From Ciborinia camelliae (Eukaryota > Ascomycota > Leotiomycetes > Helotiales > Sclerotiniaceae), in assembly GCA_025890175.1 (NCBI GenBank), contig JANPYM010000001.1, forward strand, positions 2,030,853 through 2,094,852: a stretch of DNA of 64,000 nucleotides, read 5' to 3'. Below the pieces are notes generated by a model. The model saw only the letters and a program-made list of their open reading frames with translations. It did no database searches and was not told the origin of the DNA. The position numbers were made by a program, and so were the translations under genes. This document shows positions 1-10,688 of this stretch, piece after piece. How positions within the stretch are numbered: the first letter of the stretch is position 1; every line of letters starts with the position of its first letter.

Positions 1-1950
1 AAAACAAAAAAGAATTAAAAATAATATTTTAAAAAAATTTGTAAATTTTATATTTCAAAAAAAAAAAAGTATATATTGATTGCTTAATATTTAAAGAATT
101 ATAAAAAGTCAAAGTAAAACAAATAATTTAAAAATTAAAAAGTTTTAAAAATAATTAAAAGAGTTTAAAAGATTTAATTTTTAAAAATTTTAGTTTGGAA
201 GAATTATTTTTCTATTAATTTTTATTATAGAATAATTTAAAATTTAATTTTTTGAAAACTTAAATTTTTTTTAAAAAACAAAAAAAAATGTTTTAAATAA
301 AAATATTATTTTTTAGAATAATTTTTTTTTTATTTTTTATAATAATCTTTTTTTTTTTTTCTTTTATAAAAACAAAAAAAATAAAAAAAATAATTAAAAT
401 AAAAGTTTTTGTTTTTTTTTTTAATAAATTTTTATTATTTAAATTAAAATTTAATATATTTTTAATTTTTATATTTTTAGTTTTTTTAATTAAAAACGAA
501 AAATATATTTATATATATTAATTAATGATTAACAAATAAATAAAAAATAATTTATAAAATATTAATAAATATTTAATAAATTTATTAAAATTATATTTAT
601 ATTAAAAAAAATAAACATTATAATTATAATAATTTTTTTAATATTATAAAGTTTGTATATTAAATTAATATATTTTGTTTTGTAAATTATAATAAAAACA
701 ATTAAGATATATTTTTTTTAATAAAAAACGAGGCAATTTTATATTTTTTGTTTTTCAACAAATTTCGATTTTATATTATTATATTTTTATTAATAACAAA
801 ATAATTAATTAATATTAAAATAAAATTATTTAGACAATAAATTATAAAGTTTTTTTTTATAAATATATTTATTATATAATAATAAAAAATTATTAAAAAA
901 TAAATATTTTTAATTTATAATATTATTTTTTTTTAATATTTTTTTAATTTTATAAAAATTAATCAATTTTATATAATAAAAATAAATGGGTTTAATAAAA
1001 ACTATAAAAATACCTATAGAATGTTAAGTAATTATTATAGAGAAAATAAAAAAAGTTATAATATTAATAAAAAGATTAATTGAAAAAAAAGTGTAAAAAA
1101 ATATAAAAAATAGTATTAATAAAAATTAAGAATTTGAATTTTAAATTATAAAAACAAAAAAAAATATAAATATTTTAAGTAATAAAAAATATAAAACTTA
1201 ATTACCCGATAAAAAAATTAATAAAACCTTTATTTTTTTTATATTAAAAAAAAATTTTAGATATAAAAACTTTAAAAATAAGATTGTTAAAATAATTTTC
1301 GGTATTTAACTAATATTTACTAAATATTTGTAAAATCTTTGATAAATTAAGAAAAATAGAGTAATATGAGTGTATAATATCAAAATGCGCCCTATTTAAA
1401 ATCAATATTTTATTAATAGTATAGACTTTGGATTAATAAAAATAAGTTATTACCTAAAAATTGCTATTTGTACAAAAGGATAATTATAGAAAATATAAAT
1501 CGAAAAAATGTTTTAATGTATATAAACAATAGGTTTTAGTAAATAAGATTTTTTGGGTGAAATGTTTTAAAAGAAAAAGCTTTGTTATAAATATAAAAAT
1601 AATAAAAACAAAAAAGATATTTAAATATAAAATTTAGACTTAAAGTTAATATATTAATAATTATTAATGTTTGATATCGATTAATAGCAAATCTTTAATA
1701 TAATATTTAATTTATAAAATATTGATATATATAAAATGGGTTTATATAATTAAATGAAAAGGTTTTAAAAGTTTATAAAACTTTATATTAAATAAAACAT
1801 TATTGTTTAAACAATAATCGATAATGTACTATTGGTTATTTAAAAGATAATAGAAATTTTATTTAAAAAGTAATAAAAAGTCTTAAAGCCATTATTGACC
1901 TAGTTGATTCCTTGTATTTTCTATCTTAACAAATTTTACTTAATTGAGTA
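1..1950. repeat. extremely AT-rich block, probable RIP-mutated repeat remnant
   Basis: Almost the whole stretch is A and T with long poly-A and poly-T runs and very few G or C. No reading frame of useful length exists and nothing in it reads as a known protein. The composition changes abruptly to normal near 1950-2000. In filamentous ascomycetes such blocks are usually transposons destroyed by repeat-induced point mutation (C to T in duplicated DNA), often near telomeres or centromeres. The element itself cannot be identified by eye, and a non-RIP AT-rich region remains possible. Confidence 0.7.
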
Positions 1951-2378
1951 ATTCCGATATAAAACCCTACTACAGGGGCTAAATCCGATGCATCCACCCC
2001 CTTTACCTTTCTATTCACTTTTGCTTCGTCTCCGCAAAGTTAAGGATTGAAAGGGATTTATTGTGAGTTCTTGTATATGAGTTTAGAGTCTAGACTCTAG
2101 ACGGTAGGTTTTCGATACGAAAGTAACGAAACCGTTCTTATCGACGTTTTTTGACATGGATGAAACTTCTCATTTGCAGGAATTGACTTTTCGTCCCTTA
2201 CTCCAGGGGTGGAAACTCTATTCATAGCTTTATTTAGAATCTCGATAGGAGTATGCTTTTATAACAATGGGTGACCCGTAGATACCAAGCAGCATGTCCA
2301 AAGTATGCTCTGCGACCAACTTAGTGACTACGCTTCCTGTCGAGTCTTCATCTGAATATTCCTCGGCGCCATTCCAGT
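1951..2378. other. boundary and upstream region of the rhodopsin-domain gene
   Basis: Normal-composition DNA between the AT-rich block and the first gene. It should contain the promoter of the gene starting at 2379. I see an inverted pair of TCTAGA-type hexamers near 2089-2101 but no recognisable regulatory site. Confidence 0.4.
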
Positions 2379-3960
2379 ATGGCTTCACACCTAGCGGCGA
2401 TACCTGCGCCCGAAGGCTATATCGTGAACTTTGATAATCCGGCACGAAAGGGGGAAATAACTGGTTACTGGGTGTTCGGCGTTGGAATTGTGCTGAGTTT
2501 CTTATTTTTGAGTATGAGAACTTATACCAAGGTGGTTGTTGCTAGGAATTTTGCGGTCGAAGATGGCGAGTTATACTTTGCTGCTGGAACATGGGAAATT
2601 TGCTAATTCTTGTTCTGATTTTAGCTTGTTTGATCGTAGCTTGGGTGAGTAATATAGCTCATCAAGATGTTGGAGTTTGGTTGTATTGATAGATATAATA
2701 GATTTGCGGGGTTACTGTGCAAGCCCTTCTCATGTGTAAGTGAAATCATGAGACAGCCGTGGAAAAGTCAAGCTGACGGAAGAAAGTCTTGTGGCTTGAC
2801 AAGGCGATGGGAGTACATGCGTGGGAGATGCCAATCGCGAGATACAACTTGTACAGTAAAGTGAGTGCAAACTATTTACCAATCGTCTCCTTCCAGAGTT
2901 AAACTTCATCTAACGTAGTTGATGCAGATGATTATGAGCGCCTCGGTTGTGTACGTGCCTTGTCTAGGCCTATCCAAATTCTCCCTCTTGATCTTCTATA
3001 ATCGGCTATCACCAGTAACATGGTTCCGAACAGCTGTTTACTTCCTCATGTTCATTGTATTGGGCTATAGTTTCGCCATCATTTTTGCACTCATATTTCC
3101 TTGCAGGCCGGTGGCTATGAATTGGGATGTGTCGATTACAGATGGCAAATGCATTAATCGCGCTGCTACTTACACCGCTACTGCTGCGGTAAACATTGCT
3201 ACCGATATAGCCCTTCTCACATTGCCAATTCCGATGATAGTCAATTTACGCATGCCGCGTGTGCAGAAAGTAGGCTTAATTGTTATTTTTGTTGTGGGTT
3301 CAATGTATGTGGAAAATTTAATTTCTCGTGCTTCTAGCTGCGCAGGTTTCAGTGCTAATATGAGGGTTGTAGGACCTGTATAACGAGTATGATTCGTCTT
3401 AATGTCATGTTACCTCTTCTCGTAGCCCTAGATCAGACATGGGCAGTTTCTATTCCTTGCGTATGGATGTAAGTCTCTTCCCCCGGCGCCTTATGACCCC
3501 TCTCCTCGCTTGATCCACCACACCCCCAAACTCTATAACAACATATACTAATCCTAATCCCCATCCATACAGTATCGTAGAAGCCAATTTAGTAATAATC
3601 TGCGGCTCCTTCCCCATCATCCGCCAATTCTTCAAACACATCGCACCGCGCTGGATTGGCGAAAACTCTTCCGCCGGAGCCAACTCCAGCGCAAACCCAT
3701 ACAATCTCGAAACCATTGGACAAAAATCATCGAAGAAGAAACGGCCTTCCCGTTATGGATTGGAGTCGCTTGATGATGGCGAGGATGATTTGGAGCTGGA
3801 TGGAAGGTACGCAGAACATAAGGTTGAGATTACGGCGGATAGCAAAGCCGATACGGGGGGTAGAACTAGTGATTGTGAAGCCGTTGATGCGGACGCCGGG
3901 AGCGAAACGCATATTGTGCAGACGAATGTTACAAATGTACAATTCTCGAGGAGAGAATAA
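2379..3960 (+). CDS. fungal rhodopsin-domain integral membrane protein (SAT4/PTH11-like), seven exons
   Basis: Multi-pass plasma-membrane protein of the large fungal rhodopsin-domain family. Ligand and function are unknown for most members. My model has exons 2379-2565, 2625-2644, 2702-2734 (approximate), about 2791-2861, 2919-3304, 3373-3469 and 3573-3960. Family hallmarks are a first helix near GYWVFGVGIVLSFLFLSM, then VHAWEMPIARYNLYSK, the CLGLSKFSLLIFYNRL segment, an extracellular part with PCRPVAMNWD and KCINRAA, helix TDIALLTLPIPMIVNLRMP, and TCITSMIRLNVMLPLL before the last helix. The C-terminal tail of about 100 residues is acidic and hydrophilic, as is usual for the cytosolic tail. 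Intron 1 appears to start with GC rather than GT (GATG/GCGAGT). Introns 2 and 3 are the least certain. The family is sure; individual splice sites are inferred. Confidence 0.85.
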
Positions 3961-5429
3961 TAGGAGGGCACGCATTGGATTATAATAAACAGAGAAATAT
4001 TTATTCCATGAGAACTAGTCGACCCTCATTTACTCATTTTGAGCAAGCTCACGCTTCAGACTTGAATATGGCTCACCTTAACACCATGATAAAATGGAAC
4101 GGTGGCTGGAGATCTGTTTCAGCAGTCTAGCAGTTTTGAATATATATTGAGATCGGAGATCTATCCGATTGGTTCAATAGCGAAGCATATTCAAGTGAAT
4201 CAAGTCATTATACAAGTTTGCTTTTACAATTTTGCCTTGATCCCATTAGCGATTTTAATTTCCCTCTCTAGTAGGCAGTACGATACAAATAGCTCGGCTC
4301 CTCAGGCCCTGACTCAGCTAATTGCGGTAGGCCATGATAGTCAGACTGTAGAATCTCATAACCAACTAGTCGAAAACAGTTCAGGTAAGGCGGCGAGGTC
4401 TTATATATTCACTCTACCTTCTCAAGCACTTCTCTCGCTCCCTTCACCTCTAACTTCCATCCACCTCCCCCATTTACTATTTGTTCATCCAATCTTCACC
4501 CCATCCTTCCATTCACGTACGCACCATACCGCATTCATTATTGTATCAAATCGTTTGTTCCATATCTGCTATAGGGTATCAAATCCTATAGATACCTAGG
4601 TATGCCATTACATTCCTCTTGTCCTTTTATTAACCTCCATCACCAACCTTCCATCACATCTTCTCACTACCTTGTATCCCCATCCGCAATCACTTTGATC
4701 ACCCAATCAGTGCACTCCATTCACCTTCTCCAATACACAGAATTCACCCAACCAACCAGGATCCACACTCCACAAAGGCCTTTATAATGGTCCTGAAATC
4801 AGTATATGCTGTATGGATATGTGAGTAGTCCGCTTTCATCTCTCATCTCTCATTGTATATTATCAACCTCGTCTCATATCTCCTTAAACTTTATTCACTC
4901 CCTCATAATCATTCAGCCAACCCACTTCATCAGTCCCCAACCCCCTATCCGCACCCCTCTGACTCTTTATTGCATATTTACTACAAGATGTCAAGCTATG
5001 CTAATGATCCCCTTCACCCCCATAACTAGTGATGAATTCACTCCAACTCAATTGATAAACACGAGATGAGAGACAAGATGATGTCGATACACATACAGAT
5101 CGCCAGCCCAAATATCAACACCGCACAAGTTGGTGGTGAATTCAAGAGAATTCTTTTTGGATTTGATTGTATTGTATGGGTATTGATCGCTAAATTTCGC
5201 TTCGGTATGAATTATTTCATTCCCGTCTCCTTTTTAATGTATGTATTTCTGTACAACAGTAATATAAAAATGTATGCCTTCCAGTCCTTGGCTACAGCCA
5301 GATCAGACGATTCCTGTAAGCAATATTAACACCCTCCAAAACCAAAGTAACCCCCCCATCGTGTGAGCAAAATTTCCGCGCCCCAATGATTTTAAATCCT
5401 ATGCACCCAAGGCCCTATGCTCCAATCCC
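3961..5429. other. intergenic, pyrimidine-rich
   Basis: Between the rhodopsin-domain gene (+) and the disordered-protein gene (-), which converge here. The sequence is rich in C and T and carries several open frames (for example 4102-4599 and 4806-5069). Their composition is low-complexity Ser/His/Pro/Thr and they show no family resemblance, so I do not call them genes. It should contain both 3' ends. Confidence 0.5.
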
Positions 5430-7396
5430 TTATTCAATACTCATCTTCATCAACCCATCATTCGTATCTACCATACCCTGAAGCCCCACTCTCCTCCCTC
5501 CAATCCACACCCCACCATTACCCAACCCACTCTTCCCATTTCCAGGTTCCCCATTACTACTAGGTCTCGCACCCCACGGCGCCGTATCCCTCTGCATTGG
5601 ACTTTGCATTACCGGACTGTTATGTACGCTCATCCCGGGACTAACAGCTCTCCTTTTAAAACTCGTAGGATCTAGATCATCGTCTCGACGACGTTTGTGT
5701 GTAATTTTGCGTATGGGTTCCGAGGTTTGAGGGGTGGAGGAGCGGGAGGGAGAGGAGTCGGAGTTGCTGCGGTGGAGATGGAGGGGTGTGGAGAGGTGAG
5801 ATTCCAGTGATATATCTTCGCTCATGCCAGAAGAGGAGCCGCGAGGGTTGGAATTGGGTGGGGGTGGTGTGCGACTGCTTTCATCGGTGAATGATTCCCA
5901 GAATTCTTTGCCTTTGGAGTTGCGGATGACTTGTTGCTTGAAGCTACTGGATAGTTGGGAACTGGATGAATCGGCCATTATATCATCTTCTGGTATGCCT
6001 TCTAGAGAATCCTGTGTTGGGCAAAGTATTGGTGATGAGCGTGTAGTATCTGTTGTTGATATTGAGGGATGACGGGAAGGTTCAAGATCCATATCACTTT
6101 CGCGGGTTTGGCGGACGACTTCTGCTTCTCGACGAACTTCGGTTTCGACTGGGGCGCTTTCTTCTGCTAGAGCTGCTCGGATACGTGCAAATCCTTTAGT
6201 TTTAGGCTGATTAATGTTAGCCATGCTCAATCTTCAAACAATGGAATGCATACCAGCATATTTCCCCTCCTGGTCACCGCCCTGCGAATGACCCCTCGTT
6301 GTCCATCTTTTCCAGGTGTACTAGGCATACCATCCACATTCTCTAGAGTAGACTTCAATGCACCATCATCACTCTCACTTCCTGATATATGTAATTGGTT
6401 TGCAGCCCAACTTATACTTTCTCTTCTCGAATGAAGATTGTCAACCGCCATTTCTCTGCCAAAATAGCCAGTTTCGATATTGCGCATCGCAGAAGGTGAT
6501 TTGGGGGTTGGATTGGCCATTGATCCACTTCTTGATCCTTTGCGACTCTTCCCGTTTCTTAATCTTGCGTGCTGAAAGTTCATAAGACTATTAATTGCAG
6601 GTGATTGGCCAGACCAGGCGCCACCAGGGCTCGGGTTGGGATTGCCGCCAAAAGGTGCTGTCATTTTGATAATCTGAGGTGTTGTAATAATAGAGTCATC
6701 GATATCATCCGCGTCCATCAAATCATCGTCATCGGAACTACTCCCGGAAGATTCGGAGGCCATCATATTCACACTACCAAGCGAGTTTGATACGGTCATC
6801 CTTTCTGAATTCGCCATGGAAGACCACAAGGAACCTTCCCCAACGCTCGTGAAGTGTAATCCATTTTTTCTGTTCGGAATATTCATAGCTCTGCCGGTTA
6901 TTGTAGGTGACGAATCGGGTGATGACTGCTCTGCGAGAGTGGAGTGGTGAAGATTCGTTGCAGCTCTTGAAAAATCCAGACCTCGAGATCGTCTAGGCAA
7001 CACGCTTGTAGGCGACCCATATGTCTGTGATTGATCCAATTTTGGTGATAAAGGCACTAGATTGATATGTGCCGGTGACCCTAGTGGCATAAAATCCTTT
7101 GGTGGCATTTGCAGTGAAAGACCTCGGGGAAAGGCAGGTCGCCTTGGAGTGGTCGGACTGTCGGAAAGGGAACTATCATCTTTGGAGACTTGCTTTCCTG
7201 GTTCGCAAAATTTGGGAGACGGTGAAAGAGTTGGTTGACCGCCATCTGATAGTGACCGAGCTTTTGAAGGCGATCGTGATGTATTTCTCATATCGGCTTC
7301 TGCGCGTTTGTCGTTCACTTCAGCTCCGGATTCAGTTTCGGGTTCAACGATATCCATACTTGACGACATATTCTCTGTCAATTTATTATGGAACAT
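5430..7396 (-). CDS. conserved disordered fungal protein, function unknown, two exons
   Basis: Two exons, 7396-6254 and 6206-5430, joined by a 47-base intron (GTATGC...CAG). The splice joins RRAVTRRGNML to PKTKGFARIRAALAEE, giving a short basic segment that I recall as the conserved core of a family found across filamentous ascomycetes. The rest, about 640 residues, is low-complexity, rich in Ser, Pro, Asp and Asn, with many SP and TP sites such as TPRRP, SPTITG and SPSPKF. That suggests a nuclear or regulatory phosphoprotein. An acidic patch (SSSDDDDLMDADDIDDS) lies in the first exon. No catalytic domain is visible. The start may be 7396 or the later in-frame ATG at 7369, which gives an N terminus beginning MSSSMDIV. 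Function cannot be given. Confidence 0.8.
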
Positions 7397-8280
7397 AACG
7401 ACATAAAAAAGATCATGAAATAATATAAAGAGTGAGAAGAGGCTAAATCGATGTCTTTACAGCATTTTTCAGTTGTTTAGATTGTAGAATCAGAATCAGA
7501 ATCAGCGGGCGTAATCGACTGCTGTATACCTAATCAATGTAGTACGTAGGCGGCAAGAAATGTCTGTCCAATGGTATTGGGTTAATAAAGTGAATGGATA
7601 TATCACTGTATCCCGAGGTCACCAATGATGGGAACGGGAACCTTTAGATTCAATACAAATTTATGGGATAGAATGAGGGGCGATGATATGAATATATACC
7701 TTATATACCTATTCATATAAAATATGAAATTAGATTTGATTAATTCAAATCAATACTGTAATGATGCTAATTTACAATTTGCAATATTAATAATTTATCC
7801 ATCACCTATTCTGAGTTCTCGTTTTGAGTACGTTTCGAGTCTGCCCAGGTGTTTTGAGTGGGTGTCTCTCGGTACTGTGGCCCATATAAAGACTTGAAGC
7901 CCCTCTTTTTTTGATATTATTTTTTTGTGTCCACGGGTATTACTGGTAGGTATTGGAAAATTACACGCTTGTCGGCTTATAGTTAGAACTCTAGATGACT
8001 GACTAATCATCTATTGGATCTAGCGGTTAGGTTGTACTCTACAAGCTTATTCCAACCTGCCACGCAATGTCAAGACTGAAGGGACAAGTAAATCCTCACA
8101 TCTCTATCATGATTATATGAACAATGTGGCACTTTGGTTGGGAATAAATCAATTTTTCATGATACTGAAAATCGTTTCTGTTATATCAATAATAAATAGG
8201 TATATATTGTCATTATTCATTGCGGTTTTTGGGTATCTAAACCCTCACCCAGTTAGTCTCGCACCAATTTTCTTAATTAT
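7397..8280. other. intergenic region upstream of the disordered-protein gene
   Basis: Holds the promoter of the minus-strand gene starting at 7396 and the 3' end of the aquaporin gene. It is AT-rich between 7660 and 7800. I see no coding sequence or RNA gene. Confidence 0.4.
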
Positions 8281-9655
8281 TCATACAGCAGAATCATTCT
8301 TTCTCCCATTATCCCATTCTTCGCTGTCTACACTCCTTCCCGAGTTGCTGGTACTTCTACCAAGCGCACCATTCTTCGACAAATGCCGTATGACGCCTTC
8401 TTCTCCCTTCTCATGCACGTTATGACCTTGGGCGATAACTCCAAAGCTATCTCGTTGAATCATCTCATACAATGCTGTTCCAAAAAGCATGGCAGGTATA
8501 CTTGTGAGAATGGGTATCAGCGAATAAATCGAGAAAGCATCTCCTCCGAAGAATATGGCTGCAACGATACGAGCTCCCAAATCGCGAGATGAATTAAGCT
8601 CTATCGTCACATCCGCAAAACCCCAGATCATCGTCGCTTAGAGAGTTTAGCAAGTGTTCAACCAAAACTTAGCGAGGTATGAGATGAGGAGAAGAAGAAA
8701 GCAAGCAATAGGTGTGCCTTCAATGCTTACCATAACCTAGTCCAATAACCCATGGTACGGCAGCTGCAGATACAAACGGGTTCGTAGGGTCGAGGCAAGC
8801 CCAAATCACAATTCCCTAAAACATTTTAGCAGACATCAGTGTTTAGAATAGCTTTTGGCACATACCACGAAGACGTCGGCAAAGAATTCAATGAAGAACA
8901 GATATCCATATGACTGTGTTGCTCCAGGAAAGGAGCAGAGAATACTTCCTGGTCCGCCCGGTGAATTGAGACTTAAGCCCTTAGCACGATACTCAGCAGC
9001 AAGTGCTGTCAATTGTGGGTAGTATTGTCCAACAAGCAGCATAGCTGCCAAAAAGGAACCGAAAACTTGGGCGAAGATATATTGAGGAACCTTTTTCCAA
9101 GGAAACTAGAATGAATTAGCGACTGTCGACACATAACTTGAGACCACGGGAACTTACCCCCAACCATACCGCACATGATATCGTTACTGCTGCGTTAAAA
9201 TGTCCTCCCGATGTACTTCCACAAGTTCTAATGATTATCAGCGAATGAAATAATGAGTCGACGATATCCGATGATATCCAAGTTGGAAAACACACATGAT
9301 AGCGAAAGCGATACCAATTGCGAAGGCCCAACCAATTTGGAAAACTGATCCTAGCCCTGGGTCACCTGGGTTGAGAAAAAATGATGCACACGACGAGATC
9401 CCCGGGTAACTACAAACGACTGTCAGTGACTGATGCATCTTTTGTCCTCTCTTAACTTACACAAAGAAGAAGACACCCATAGCTTCCGCAGCCATTTCTC
9501 GCATCCACCTTGGCCTTGCATCCTCGAAGTCTAGTTTGCGTTGCGATACTGGTTTGGGTGCCACGACATGTCTGTTGGTATGGCGCTCTACTGCTTCCGT
9601 GTATCCGATTTCCAATTCCCCGGCACGAAGACGACTCGGATCATTTTGAGACATT
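8281..9655 (-). CDS. aquaporin / major intrinsic protein with altered NPA boxes, multi-exon
   Basis: Membrane channel of the MIP family (water, glycerol or small solutes). The start is the ATG at 9655 (MSQNDPSRLRAGELEIG). Exons run 9655-9461, 9409 to about 9296, about 9225-9162, about 9103-8867, about 8815-8751 and about 8636-8281. The first half-helix reads TSGGHFNAAVTISCAVWLG, with NAA where NPA is usual. The second reads IELNSSRDLGARIVAAIFFGG, with NSS in place of NPA/NMA but the following R-D-L-G kept. The segments between fit helix order: FPWKKVPQYIFAQVFGSFLA, YGYLFFIEFFADVFV, PNPFVSAAAVPW-type loop, then the last helix. A C-terminal tail of about 60 residues is charged. Changed NPA boxes are common in fungal X-type MIPs and often mean non-water substrates. 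Family sure, substrate unknown. Confidence 0.88.
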
Positions 9656-10688
9656 ATGTAACGAATGAAGAACAGCGATTTTTCCAAGCTGTAGTGGTGA
9701 AAGTGGCAACGAATCAGATATATGGAGTTGTGAAGCAACCTGGGAGATGCTTGAAGTGCGGGGTATAGGTTGAATTATGTACTGCACAATGCCATGAAAC
9801 CTGCAGGATGTTGTCTAATGATTGAATGAGGAAGGTGGCAGCTAAAGATAATTCAGACAGATGATATCGTGCTTAAATATGGATTTGCCATACTGGGAAG
9901 GGGTAGAAAAAGTTCTACACAATTTGATATAGCCTTGTTATGGCTAGAAGGTAAGAGACGTTATGGTAGGATCAAGGAGATCAGCAAATCCTACCATCTA
10001 GCATCGAAGCTCAGCTCTCATTGGTCCAATCAAGGCCAAAAACTTCCCCGTACGGCCAATCAAATTAACTCCTGGCCGAATTTCCTAAAGGAGTCCGGAG
10101 CGATTGCGACTTTTTCGCTTGTACGCATGCTTACATTAGGAGCGGAGATTCTTATCTTACACGGACAACATAATATCTTGACATTGCCCAAGCTTCTGTA
10201 CTGTTCTCGGGTTGTACTGTGTCAAGTTTAAGCATATCATCAAAAATCCCAAGGAATTGTTGGAGGCCTTGCTTCCGAATTTGGACGACCTGTTTCATGT
10301 CCGGGTGGCTTGCATACACGCCACAGACGCCACACTTGTACCTCAATATATCTCGTACCTGCTCCAGCTTGAAGATCAATATGCTAGAAAGCGGAGTTCA
10401 TAACAAGACTTTTGATTTTTTTAGTAAATATATTGTTAGGACAAGAAAATTAATGACCGTTATTCCTGTTCTCCTTCCTTGTTGGTATAGTAGTTCCTTC
10501 TTTTTCCCATTTTCAGGTACACAACAATGACTAATTTTCTCGAATTTTCTTTCAACCCAAACTTATCTCCATTTTGTCGACACGTCAATTTACATTCTTC
10601 ACAAGGGAAAAAGAAAGAAATTAAATCTCCAAAAGAAAAACATATCTTCCCAGAGCGCAACTCCCTTAAGAATGCATTTGTATCTCAA
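9656..10688. other. intergenic, no supported gene
   Basis: Contains the aquaporin promoter side and the 3' flank of the zinc-finger gene. Open frames exist (9869-10231 +, 10219-10530 +, 10152-10379 -) but they overlap each other, lack family resemblance and are not preceded by recognisable exon structure. Confidence 0.4.

Noticed and set aside
4102..4599. 165-codon plus-strand frame
   Set aside because: Low-complexity Ser/His/Leu composition from a pyrimidine-rich strand, no family resemblance, no splice context.
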